Shown here in pieces: positions 8,878 to 17,031 of a DNA stretch of 64,000 nucleotides. The notes under the pieces are model-generated. The model saw only the letters and a list, made by a program, of their open reading frames with translations. It was not told the DNA's origin and ran no database searches. Every line of letters begins with the position of its first letter. Position 1 is the first letter of the stretch. Source of the stretch: Bilophila wadsworthia ATCC 49260. GTDB taxonomy: Bacteria > Desulfobacterota > Desulfovibrionia > Desulfovibrionales > Desulfovibrionaceae. The stretch is from positions 29,851 through 93,850 of the forward strand of contig NZ_JNJP01000007.1 in assembly GCF_000701705.1 (NCBI RefSeq), read 5' to 3'. The position numbers and the translations under genes were made by a program.

Positions 8878-10293
8878 GTGGAGAAAACAGAACATAAAGT
8901 CCTCGTAGCCAACCGAGGAGAAATCGCCGTGCGCATCGTTCAGGCCTGCCGTAAACTGGGCCTGGAATTCGTTTGCGTGCATACGGCCGAGGACATCCAT
9001 TCCGGTCACGTACGCATCGCCAAAGAACTTGGTGGGGAAAAATCCCTCTATCAGGTGTCCTCCTATCACGACGCCAACGAAATCCTGTCCGTCGCCGACG
9101 ACGCCGGCGCCACGGCCATTCACCCCGGCTACGGCTTCTTCGCGGAAGACTTCCGCTTCGCCCGCCGGGTCACTACCAGAGAACGCAAGCTGATCTTCAT
9201 CGGCCCCTCATGGCGGGTCATCCGGGAGCTCGGCGATAAAATCAATACCAAACGCCTTGCCCGCAGCCTCGGCGTGCCCACGGTTCCCGGTTCCGACCGC
9301 CCCATTTACGACGAAATGGAAGCCGAAAAAATCGCCAGGAGCCTTTACGACTTCCAGCTCCAGCAGGGCATCACCCGCCCGCTGGTCCTCGTCAAGGCTT
9401 CCGCGGGCGGCGGCGGCATGGGCATTGAGGAAGTGTACGACATCGATCAGTTCCGCTCCGTGTACCGGCGTATCCGCAACTACGCGCTCCGCCAGTTCAA
9501 GGACGAAGGCGTACTCATCGAACAGCGCATCTGCGGCTTCAACCACCTTGAAGTGCAGATCGTCTCCGACCGGAGCGGCAAAAACCCGGTCCACTTCGGC
9601 ACCCGCAATTGCTCGATCCAGTCCACCGGCCTCCAGAAGCGTATCGAAGTCGCGCCCGGTTTCGACTCCTCGTCCATCGAATACGATTTCGACGCGGACA
9701 AGCTGCTGGAAGACATCACCCGCCACTCCCTCGCGCTGGCCCGCAAGGTCGGTTACGACAACGTGGGCACGTGGGAATGGATCGTCACCAAGGACGGCAG
9801 CCCCTTCCTTATGGAAGTGAACACCCGCATTCAGGTGGAAAACGGCGTCTCCGCCCGCATTTCCAAGGTCAAGGGACAGGGCGACGTCGACATCATCGCC
9901 GAGCAGATCCGCATCGGCCTCGGCGAACCCCTCGGCTATACGCAGGAAGACATCACCTTTGAAGGCGTGGGCATCGAATACCGCCTCATCGCCGAAGATC
10001 CCGACAACCGCTTCACGCCGTGGGTCGGCCGTATCGACGCCTTCGGCTGGCCGAGCCATCCCTGGCTCAAGATGCACACGCACGTGCCCACGGACGAGTC
10101 GTACGAAATCCCCACGGAATTCGACCCGAACCTCGCGCTTGCCATCATCTGGGGCGAAAACCTCGAACAGGCCAAGGAACGTGGTATGCAGTTCCTCGAC
10201 GAGCTGACCCTGCAGGGTGAGAACCAGTCCGGCGAACTGAAGTCCAACGTCAACTTCCTCCGGGCCAATACGGGCCGCATTCTCCGCTTCTAG
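8878..10293 (+). CDS. accC: Biotin carboxylase (acetyl-CoA carboxylase subunit)
   Basis: 471 residues with the carbamoyl-phosphate-synthase-like N-domain (VLVANRGEIAVRIVQACRKL), ATP-grasp domain with the Gly-rich loop KASAGGGGMGI, catalytic stretches EVNTRIQVENGVS and HPGYGFFAED, and a biotin-carboxylase C-domain (GVGIEYRLIAEDP). It carboxylates the biotin on the carrier protein using ATP and bicarbonate, the first half of the malonyl-CoA-forming reaction. GTG start with a GAGG site 7 bases upstream. First gene of an operon with the fused carboxyltransferase (18-bp gap) and a biotin carrier. The sequence drifts from E. coli AccC in several loops, so a different acyl-CoA or pyruvate substrate cannot be excluded, but the partner genes favour acetyl-CoA. 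Confidence 0.9.
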   Translation: MEKTEHKVLVANRGEIAVRIVQACRKLGLEFVCVHTAEDIHSGHVRIAKELGGEKSLYQVSSYHDANEILSVADDAGATAIHPGYGFFAEDFRFARRVTTRERKLIFIGPSWRVIRELGDKINTKRLARSLGVPTVPGSDRPIYDEMEAEKIARSLYDFQLQQGITRPLVLVKASAGGGGMGIEEVYDIDQFRSVYRRIRNYALRQFKDEGVLIEQRICGFNHLEVQIVSDRSGKNPVHFGTRNCSIQSTGLQKRIEVAPGFDSSSIEYDFDADKLLEDITRHSLALARKVGYDNVGTWEWIVTKDGSPFLMEVNTRIQVENGVSARISKVKGQGDVDIIAEQIRIGLGEPLGYTQEDITFEGVGIEYRLIAEDPDNRFTPWVGRIDAFGWPSHPWLKMHTHVPTDESYEIPTEFDPNLALAIIWGENLEQAKERGMQFLDELTLQGENQSGELKSNVNFLRANTGRILRF

Positions 10294-10311
10294 CGGATTA
10301 CTGGATACAGC

Positions 10312-12561
10312 ATGGATATCGAAAAAAGAGCACATCATCTGAGCGAACGCCTCAATTATATCCGGGATATCTTTGACGGCAAGCACCCGGAAGACATCGA
10401 GCTGCTGCACAACCGCCTGAACGAATTCTTCCGCCGCGCCACGGAGGGCATCCAGTCCGATCCGGACGCGGAGCTCACCACGCTGGAAGAACTGTTCACG
10501 TTCATGGAGCGCAAGCTGGAAACGAAGATCCAGCCTATGGACAAGGTGCGCATCGTCCGCCACCCGCAGCGTATCTGCCTGCGTGACATCCTTGAGAACG
10601 TGTACGACAACTTCACGGAAATCGGCGGTCAGGAAGAGCACAGCATCGATCCGAGTATGCTCATCGCCCGCGCCACCATCACCCGCCGCCGCGGCAAGAA
10701 GACCTACAACCAGCTCATCATGGTCATCGGCCAGGAAAAAGGCCACGGCGAGGAATTCCGCAACGGCGGCTCCGTCAAGCCGTGGGGCAACTCCAAAGCC
10801 CTCCAGTACATGAAGGTCGCGGAAACCGAAGGCATCCCGATCCATACCTATGTCTTCACGCCCGGCTCCTTCCCCATCGAGGACACGCCCGGCGCGGCGC
10901 AGCAGATTGCGAAAAACCTCTATGAAATGGCCGGGCTCACCGTGCCTATGGTCGCCGTGTTCTCCGAAGGCGGTTCCGGCGGCGCCGAAGCCATTTCGCT
11001 GGCGGACCGCCGCCTCATGCTCTCGCACGGCTACTACTCGGTCATTTCCCCCGAAGGCGCTGCGGCCATCGAAGGCCGCCTGAAGCCCGGCCAGCGCGCC
11101 ACCCCCGAGCTCATCGAGCGCTGCGCCACCCAGCTGCACATCACCGCCGAGGACAACCTCCAGTTCGGCTATATCGACAGGGTCATTCAGGAACCCAGCC
11201 TCGGCGCGCGCCCGTACCATTACGACTTCTTCCGCACCTTGCGGCAGGAAATCATCCGGGCCACCGACGAGACCGTCCTGTCCGTGCGCTCGGGCATGTT
11301 CCGCGGCGCGCTGCTCCGCCGCATGAGCCGCGACGACATCAACCTCGACGAGATGTATATCCGCTGGCACCTCAGCCAGGGAGCCCGCGAGCGCCTTGTC
11401 CTGCGCCGCCAGAAAAAATTCCTCCGCCTCTCGCGCGGGGCCTACATCGACCGCCGCCCCTTCCTCAACAAGATGCGCAACAGTATGCGCGAGTCGTGGG
11501 GCAACATCTCCGCCCGCATCAAATATGCGCTCATCACCAAGCATCAGCGCAAATTCGCCTATCTGATGGACGAAATGACGTCCGAGATGCACCTGCTGAA
11601 GCGCCGCCTGACCGCGCCCTTCTGCCGCATCCCGCGAGATCAGCGCCCCTCCATCGAACCGGAAACCGTGCGCAACCTGACCACGCTTTCCGACTGGGAC
11701 GAGGAAAGCGAATCCCGCAAGGGCAAATGGACGTACATCAGCCCCCGCGCCAAGGAAGACCGCGCCATCACCTGCCCGAATGCCGGCACGCATGGCTGCC
11801 TCGACCTGTGGTCCCCGGATCTGTACGGCGAATTCGCGGGCGTCTGCACGTGGTGCGGCCACCACTTCCCGATGGAATACCAGTGGTTCGTCAAAAACGT
11901 GTTCGACGAGGATTCCGTCCGCGAATTCAACGGCGAAGTGGAAGCCACCAACCCCTTGCAGTTTGAAGGTTTCGACGCCCGCCTCGCCGAAGCGCGGGAA
12001 CGTACCAAGCTCAAGAGCGGCTGCATCACCTTCGAAGCCAAGCTGGACGGCACCAAGATGATCGTCGCCCTGTTCGCGGGCACTTTCCGCGGCGGCTCCG
12101 TCGGTTCCGCCGAAGGCACCAAATTTGTGGAAGCCGCGGAACTGGCCATGAAGAAGCGCTACCCGCTTCTCGCCTATGTGCACGGCACGGCGGGCATCCG
12201 CATTCAGGAAGGCACACACGGCGTCATCCAGATGCCCCGCTGCACGGTGGCGGTGCGCCGCTACATCAATGCCGGGGGCCTGTATACGGTCCTGTACGAC
12301 ACCAATTCCTACGCCGGGCCGGTGGCGAGCTTCCTCGGCTGCTCGCCCTACCAGTACGCCATGCGCTCCTCGAACCTCGGGTTCGCCGGACGCGGCGTCA
12401 TCAAGGAAACCACGGGCATAGACATCGAGCCCCACTACCACAGCGCATATAAGGCACTGGCGCGGGGGCACATTCAGGGTGTATGGGATCGCCGTGAGGC
12501 GCGCGCCAATCTGAAGCAGGTCCTGCTGACGATGGGCGGCCGCAACCTTTACTACCGTTAA
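10312..12561 (+). CDS. accAD: Fused acetyl-CoA carboxyltransferase, alpha-beta order
   Basis: 749 residues joining the two carboxyltransferase subunits that are separate in E. coli. The N-terminal part resembles AccA (helical start, then KTYNQLIMVIGQEKGHG, FRNGGSVKPWG, DTPGAAQQIAKNLYEMAGL, SEGGSGGAEAI). The C-terminal part resembles AccD, including a zinc ribbon with cysteines in CPNAGTHGC and CTWCGHHF, then a crotonase core. It transfers CO2 from carboxybiotin to acetyl-CoA. The alpha-first order and the long linker (about residues 330-490, Arg/Lys-rich) are unusual for bacteria in general but, from memory, occur in Desulfovibrio relatives. It is followed after 72 bases by the biotin carrier gene. 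Confidence 0.9.
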   Translation: MDIEKRAHHLSERLNYIRDIFDGKHPEDIELLHNRLNEFFRRATEGIQSDPDAELTTLEELFTFMERKLETKIQPMDKVRIVRHPQRICLRDILENVYDNFTEIGGQEEHSIDPSMLIARATITRRRGKKTYNQLIMVIGQEKGHGEEFRNGGSVKPWGNSKALQYMKVAETEGIPIHTYVFTPGSFPIEDTPGAAQQIAKNLYEMAGLTVPMVAVFSEGGSGGAEAISLADRRLMLSHGYYSVISPEGAAAIEGRLKPGQRATPELIERCATQLHITAEDNLQFGYIDRVIQEPSLGARPYHYDFFRTLRQEIIRATDETVLSVRSGMFRGALLRRMSRDDINLDEMYIRWHLSQGARERLVLRRQKKFLRLSRGAYIDRRPFLNKMRNSMRESWGNISARIKYALITKHQRKFAYLMDEMTSEMHLLKRRLTAPFCRIPRDQRPSIEPETVRNLTTLSDWDEESESRKGKWTYISPRAKEDRAITCPNAGTHGCLDLWSPDLYGEFAGVCTWCGHHFPMEYQWFVKNVFDEDSVREFNGEVEATNPLQFEGFDARLAEARERTKLKSGCITFEAKLDGTKMIVALFAGTFRGGSVGSAEGTKFVEAAELAMKKRYPLLAYVHGTAGIRIQEGTHGVIQMPRCTVAVRRYINAGGLYTVLYDTNSYAGPVASFLGCSPYQYAMRSSNLGFAGRGVIKETTGIDIEPHYHSAYKALARGHIQGVWDRREARANLKQVLLTMGGRNLYYR

Positions 12562-12633
12562 CCGCCGTGGGGCTTCGGGGCCGGGGATTCCCGGTCCCCC
12601 GCCTTTCCCCTTTGCAAGAAGAGAGTCAACAGC

Positions 12634-13284
12634 ATGTTAGATGTCACAAGCCTTCTCGAAGAAATCAAGGCTTCCCCTTTTGAGGAACAGGAAATCGTCG
12701 CTCCGCATACCGGTGTGGTGACCTTCGGTTCGCTCAAACTGGGAGACAAGGTCATCGGCCCGAACGGCACATGGAAGGAACGGCCCGGAACGCTCATCGC
12801 CACCATCACGCGCGAACGCAACCCAAAGCCGCTCAACGCGGTCCAGAAGGGCGAAGTCTGCGCCATCCATAGCGAACTGGAAGGGACATACGTGCAGGCG
12901 GGCACCCCGCTCGCCACCATCCGCCACTTCCTGTCCAAGGACGAGGTGCTGCGCATCCTGCTCAAGCAGGCGCTCAACCTTTTTGTGGCTCCCGAGCGGG
13001 CCAAGTATTATTTCGTCCCCCAGATCGACACCAAGATCAAGGTGTCGGGCTGCCGTTCCGTCTCCGTCTACGAAGGCATGGAACTCTTCATCGTTTCCCG
13101 GATGAAGCGGGAAATGCCGCTGTACTACACCGGCCCGGACGGGCTCATCTATACGGTATATTTCGAGCACAATGAAAACGTGGATGCGGGAAGCCCGCTG
13201 ATCGGCGTCTGCCCCCCGGATCAGCTCCAGCAGATCGAAGAAGTCGTGCTGAAAGTCCAGACCGAATGGCAGGAGCAGGAATAA
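12634..13284 (+). CDS. Biotin carrier protein with two lipoyl-like domains
   Basis: 216 residues. The second half (about 128-192) has the hammerhead pattern YEGMELFIVSRMKREMPL ... NVDAGSPLIGV, with Lys158 in MKR at the place of the usual biotinylated MKM lysine. The first half (about 20-97) is a similar beta-rich domain (GVVTFGSLKLGDKVIGP, GTYVQAGTPLATI) without an MK pair. It probably carries the biotin between the carboxylase and the fused carboxyltransferase just upstream. Weak similarity to E. coli AccB apart from the hammerhead. A GC-rich hairpin (about 12577-12599) in the preceding gap may allow separate mRNA stability. Confidence 0.75.
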   Translation: MLDVTSLLEEIKASPFEEQEIVAPHTGVVTFGSLKLGDKVIGPNGTWKERPGTLIATITRERNPKPLNAVQKGEVCAIHSELEGTYVQAGTPLATIRHFLSKDEVLRILLKQALNLFVAPERAKYYFVPQIDTKIKVSGCRSVSVYEGMELFIVSRMKREMPLYYTGPDGLIYTVYFEHNENVDAGSPLIGVCPPDQLQQIEEVVLKVQTEWQEQE

Positions 13285-13285
13285 C

Positions 13286-13630
13286 ATGGGCAAACTCCTC
13301 CAGATCCGCGTCAGCGCATGGACGTACCGCGAAGAGGACGTCGTCCGGGCATGGCCCGCTCTGACGGCCTTGGCATGGCCCCGCCCCCAGTACCCGGACG
13401 AGAAACGCGGCGTGCTGGAACTGGTGACGGCGCTGGAAAACGGCCTTTCGTTCGAAGACTGGCCCCAAGCCGTCGCCGAGGGCCTTCGGGAAGGCATCGG
13501 GCGCGCCGCCGCCGTCAAAAAGGATCTGGAGGAAGCGCTTTTCCAGTGGGAACCGCGCAAGGCCAACGAGCTGAGCGAAACGCTGGAAGAGGAACTTGCC
13601 ACATTGAACGAACGGGCGCCCAAGCCCTAG
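13286..13630 (+). CDS. Small conserved-looking protein of unknown function
   Basis: 114 residues, starting one base after the stop of the biotin carrier gene and ending 23 bases before ssb, so it is part of the same transcript. It has an aromatic N-terminus (ISAWTY-like: RVSAWTYREEDV) and a charged helical C-terminus (KKDLEEALFQWEPRKANELSE-type pattern). No cysteine pair, signal or known motif is visible. Codon use matches its neighbours, which supports it being real. Function unknown. Confidence 0.65.
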   Translation: MGKLLQIRVSAWTYREEDVVRAWPALTALAWPRPQYPDEKRGVLELVTALENGLSFEDWPQAVAEGLREGIGRAAAVKKDLEEALFQWEPRKANELSETLEEELATLNERAPKP

Positions 13631-13653
13631 AGGGCGTCCTGCAAGGAGTTACT

Positions 13654-14175
13654 ATGCTGAACAAGGTTATGATCATCGGCAGGCTCGGCCGCGATCCCGA
13701 ACTGCGCTATTCCCAGAGCGGCAGCCCCGTCTGCACGCTCAACATCGCCACGGACGAATCCTACACGGACCGCGACGGCAACCGTGTGGACCGTGCCGAG
13801 TGGCACCGCGTCGTGGTGTTCCAGAAAGCGGCGGAGAACTGCTCCCAGTACCTGACCAAGGGCAGCCTCGTGTTTGTGGAAGGCAGCCTGCAAACCCGCA
13901 AATGGCAGGATCAGCAGGGGCAGGACCGCTACACCACCGAAATCAAGGCCCAGCGCGTCCAGTTCCTCGACAAGCGCGGCGGCGAACAGGGCGGCATGCC
14001 CAGCGGCGCGGGCGGCAGCGAAGGCGGCTACAGCGCTCCCCGCCGTCCTGCGGCGGCTCAGCAGGGAGGCGGCAGCCGTCCCCAGCAGCGCCCGCAGCAG
14101 CGGCAGGACGATTACGAAGATCTGGGCCCGGCGTTTCCTTCCGAGGCCAGCGGCATGGACGACGTGCCGTTCTAG
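13654..14175 (+). CDS. ssb: Single-stranded DNA-binding protein
   Basis: 173 residues. The N-terminal OB fold is typical (MLNKVMIIGRLGRDPELRY, EWHRVVVFQKAAENC, GSLVFVEGSLQTRKWQDQ), followed by a Gly/Gln/Pro-rich flexible linker and the acidic C-terminal tip MDDVPF that recruits repair and replication partners. The ATG at 13654 is set by the AAGGAG site 5 bases upstream and by the family's MLNKV start; the frame is open further upstream but that part is not coding for SSB. Binds ssDNA as a tetramer in replication and repair. Confidence 0.97.
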   Translation: MLNKVMIIGRLGRDPELRYSQSGSPVCTLNIATDESYTDRDGNRVDRAEWHRVVVFQKAAENCSQYLTKGSLVFVEGSLQTRKWQDQQGQDRYTTEIKAQRVQFLDKRGGEQGGMPSGAGGSEGGYSAPRRPAAAQQGGGSRPQQRPQQRQDDYEDLGPAFPSEASGMDDVPF

Positions 14176-14180
14176 AGAAA

Positions 14181-14272
14181 TATGGGGAAGGGAAAGGGGG
14201 ACTTTTCTCCAGAAAGGTTCCCCTTTCCCTTCCCAAGCCCCTCCCTTTCCCCTCCCAAGACGTTTGACTGAT
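14181..14272 (+). repeat. Hairpin repeat element, copy 3
   Basis: Begins 5 bases after the ssb stop. A purine-rich arm (GGGGAAGGGAAAGGGGG) pairs imperfectly with CCCCTTTCCCTTCCC, then a C-rich stretch and the tail CCTCCCAAGACGTTTGACTG. Same architecture and orientation relative to the upstream gene as copy 2 at 7238-7333. Between here and the hflX reading frame (about 200 bases) no further gene is visible; the hflX promoter must lie there. Confidence 0.65.
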
Positions 14273-14474
14273 GAGGAGGCCGCACGGAAGGAGTTCGTTC
14301 CGAGGTACGGCTGGGGAGACGGGATTTCCGTGTTTGACTCAAAGGTAACTTTTCCGCATCATACGGCGTGTCCGTTGATGGCAACGCCTCCGAAACACGC
14401 GCCATCGGATCACAGGGGAGCACCTTGGAAAGAGGCAAGCTCCGTTTTTCATCCATAAACACGAGGCACTGATC

Positions 14475-16151
14475 ATAGCTACGCGACTGGAAGGCAACAC
14501 GGCGGGCCTGAAGCCCAGCCAGATGAAGGCGCTGACGCGTCTGGGGCAACGGCGATATCCCGTACAGGGCGGCTACACAACGGAACAGGCCCGCGAACTC
14601 GCGCTCCTTTCACGTGCGCTCGGGCGTCAAGTCGGCCTCGTCATCGATCGGCAGGGCAAGGTGGATATGGTTATCGTGGGCGATCCCGCGTCCATCCTGA
14701 TCCCGGAATTGCCGCGCGGGCGCGGCGCGGCGGGCCGTCTGCGCGGCATCCGCCTGATGCACACGCACCTTTCTCCGGACGGGCTTTCGCAAGAAGACTT
14801 GATGGACATGCTGTTCCTGCGCCTGGACAGCGTTTCCGTGCTGACCGTCAACGATTACGGCGATCCCGTCAGCTTTCAGAGCGGGCACCTGCTTCCCCCC
14901 AACGCGGACAGCAAGCCTTACCGCATCCACCCCATGACCGCATGGGATCGTGTGGACATCGATTTCAACGCCGAAGCCGTCTCGCTGGAAGAGGAGCTTG
15001 GCCGTGTGCTCTCCGAAGCTTCGGAGGCGGGGGACAGCCCCCGGGCGATCCTCGTATCCGTCTCTCCCCTCCCCCGCGCCATACAGGAAACGCACATCGA
15101 AGAGCTCCGGGAGTTGGCGCGCAGCGCAGGCATCGTGGTGACCGGGACGCTTATCCAGCGGGTAGCCGACATCCATCCCCGGCATATTTTGGGTAAAGGC
15201 AAACTGACGGAACTTGAGATTTTGGCCTTGCAGGGCCAAGCCTCGCTGATCATCTTCGACGGCGAACTCACGCCCGCTCAGCTCAACAGCCTTTCGGAAG
15301 TCACCGAGCGCAAAGTGCTCGACCGGACACAGCTTATTCTGGACATCTTCGCTCAGCGCGCCACGACCAGGGCGGGCAAGCTGCAAGTGGAAATGGCCCA
15401 GCTCAAGTACACGCAGCCCCGGCTTGTGGGCAAAAACCGGGCTATGGACAGGCTCATGGGCGGCATCGGCGGCCGTGGCCCGGGGGAAACCAAGCTGGAA
15501 ACGGACAGGCGCCGCATCCGTGAGCGTATCGCCAAGATCAAGAAAGAGCTTGATGGGTTGCGCCAGCAGCGGGCCTTTACCCGTGCCCGACGCGCCCGGC
15601 AGGGTTTGCCGGTAGCCGCGCTGGTGGGCTACACCAACGCCGGAAAATCGACGCTCCTCAACGCCCTGACCCGTTCGGAGGTGCTGGCGGAAGACAAGCT
15701 GTTCGCCACGCTGGACCCCACCACCCGGCGGCTCCGCTTCCCCGAAGAGCACGAACTTGTACTGGCGGATACGGTCGGATTTATCCGCGACCTCCCAAAG
15801 GAATTGACCGAAGCTTTTCAAGCCACCCTTGAGGAACTGGAAGCCGCCGATCTGTTGCTGCATGTGGCCGATGCCTCGCATCCCGAGCTCGACCGCCAGA
15901 TCGCGGCTGTGGACGGCATCCTTGCCGATATGGAACTGAACGAAGTTCCGCGTGTCCTTATCCTCAACAAGTGGGACCGGCTGGAGGACGAGATGCGCGA
16001 TATCCTGCGCGACAGATGGCCCGATGCCCTGCCCATTTCGGCGGAAACCCGGGACGGCCTCAACGCGCTTTCCCGCTGCATCGAAAACACGATCCACTGG
16101 GAAACGACGGCCAACATCGAAATAACGGGCCCCATGCCCAAAGTGTACTGA
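14475..16151 (+). CDS. hflX: Ribosome-splitting GTPase HflX
   Basis: HflX with its N-terminal nucleotide-binding domain, the helical linker rich in Arg (GGRGPGETKLETDRRRIRER) and the G domain: P-loop GYTNAGKSTLLNAL, G3 DTVGFIRDLPKEL, G4 NKWD. It rescues stalled ribosomes, mainly under heat or antibiotic stress. The first ATG (14523) leaves out an in-frame, HflX-like stretch ATRLEGNTAGLKPSQ. Extending upstream, the codons are ATA (14475), ATC (14472) and CTG (14469), with a GAGG site at 14463-14466. I place the start at ATA 14475 because the spacing (8 bases) and family N-terminus fit; ATG 14523 is the conservative alternative. 542 residues from the ATG, 558 from the ATA. Confidence 0.85.
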   Translation: MATRLEGNTAGLKPSQMKALTRLGQRRYPVQGGYTTEQARELALLSRALGRQVGLVIDRQGKVDMVIVGDPASILIPELPRGRGAAGRLRGIRLMHTHLSPDGLSQEDLMDMLFLRLDSVSVLTVNDYGDPVSFQSGHLLPPNADSKPYRIHPMTAWDRVDIDFNAEAVSLEEELGRVLSEASEAGDSPRAILVSVSPLPRAIQETHIEELRELARSAGIVVTGTLIQRVADIHPRHILGKGKLTELEILALQGQASLIIFDGELTPAQLNSLSEVTERKVLDRTQLILDIFAQRATTRAGKLQVEMAQLKYTQPRLVGKNRAMDRLMGGIGGRGPGETKLETDRRRIRERIAKIKKELDGLRQQRAFTRARRARQGLPVAALVGYTNAGKSTLLNALTRSEVLAEDKLFATLDPTTRRLRFPEEHELVLADTVGFIRDLPKELTEAFQATLEELEAADLLLHVADASHPELDRQIAAVDGILADMELNEVPRVLILNKWDRLEDEMRDILRDRWPDALPISAETRDGLNALSRCIENTIHWETTANIEITGPMPKVY

Positions 16152-16215
16152 TAAGCCGCCCTACTCCGGAAAACGCCACGCGTTCCTCCCCCGGGCCGAC
16201 ATTACAGCACACGAA

Positions 16216-16268
16216 AAACACGCGCCACACGGACAAGGGAATCCCCTTGATCCTGTGGCGCGTTTTCT
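16216..16268. terminator. Bidirectional terminator after hflX
   Basis: AACACGCGCCACACGGACAAGG folds back on CCTTGATCCTGTGGCGCGTTTTC with few mismatches and ends in T-rich sequence on the plus strand and after an A-run on the minus strand. It separates hflX from the convergent exonuclease gene. The rest of 16152-16470 holds no recognisable gene. Confidence 0.75.
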
Positions 16269-16470
16269 TTGGTACCGTCCCACTGTTACAACAGCCTATG
16301 AGGAAAAAAGCACAGAAAAGCCGCATCCCGATAAACATGGAACAGCTCCACAATCCATCTGACCGTGAGAGCGACCATGCGGCAGAATCCCCTTCCGTAT
16401 TGCCCCCATCGGTCAAACGGCTTAAGGGGAAAAAGGAAGGTGTGGGCCGTGCCAGCAGTTCCCTACTCTT

Positions 16471-16980
16471 TCACTCTCCCCCCTGCGACTCTCCTTGAAG
16501 ATATATCAAAATCCGGGCGGCGGCGATGGCGTCCGAACCAGCATGGTGATGATCAAGCGGGATGCCGCAGTAACGGCAAACGGCATCAAGCTTGTGGGAA
16601 GGAAGCTTGAGCTTCCTGCGCGACTCCCGCAGCGTGCACACGAAAGGAAGATCCGGAAGGGCTATGCCGTTGGACTGACAGCAGGCTTCCAGCACCCGCC
16701 GATCAAAAGGGGCGTTGTGCGCGACAAGATGCGTAACGCCTTGCAGAAACGACGCCATCTGCGGCCAAAATTCAAAAAACGTGGGGCTGCCCTGCACGTC
16801 CTTCCACGTGATGCCGTGGACCCATGTGAACAGGACACGCCGCCTCGGGGGACGGATCAGGCTATACAGCGTGTCGACGACTTCGCCGCCGCGCACTTTC
16901 GCCAACCCTACGGCACAGGCGCTGTCCGGCTGATAGTCGGCGGTTTCAAAATCCAGAGCGACATATACGGGGTCGGCCAT
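16471..16980 (-). CDS. DEDDh 3'-5' exonuclease (DnaQ/PolC-like)
   Basis: 169 residues with the three exonuclease motifs: Exo I VALDFETAD, Exo II HNAPFDRRVLE and Exo III HHAGSDA, giving the D-E-D-D plus His catalytic set. The fold is that of the small stand-alone proofreading-type exonucleases and not of a polymerase subunit fusion. It removes nucleotides from DNA 3' ends; the in vivo substrate is unknown. I take the ATG at 16980 (MADPVYVALDFET), preceded by GGGAAG; a TTG at 16998 is also open. Confidence 0.87.
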   Translation of the reverse strand: MADPVYVALDFETADYQPDSACAVGLAKVRGGEVVDTLYSLIRPPRRRVLFTWVHGITWKDVQGSPTFFEFWPQMASFLQGVTHLVAHNAPFDRRVLEACCQSNGIALPDLPFVCTLRESRRKLKLPSHKLDAVCRYCGIPLDHHHAGSDAIAAARILIYLQGESQGGE

Positions 16981-16996
16981 CGTGTCTTCCCAAAAC

Positions 16997-17025
16997 AAAA
17001 AAGGCGGGGAAATCCCCCGCCTTTT
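16997..17025 (-). terminator. Terminator of the sulfatase-like operon
   Basis: AAAAGGCGGGG and CCCCGCCTTTT form a perfect hairpin just past the stop of the minus-strand hydrolase gene, with a T-run when read on the minus strand. Confidence 0.85.
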
Positions 17026-17031
17026 CCTAAA

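Noticed and set aside
9208..12471. A 1,087-codon open frame antisense to the carboxylase genes
   Set aside because: It runs opposite two clear enzymes; the lack of stops comes from GC-rich third codon positions. The protein has no motif and the repeated GADA/VHVG-type composition of such shadow frames.
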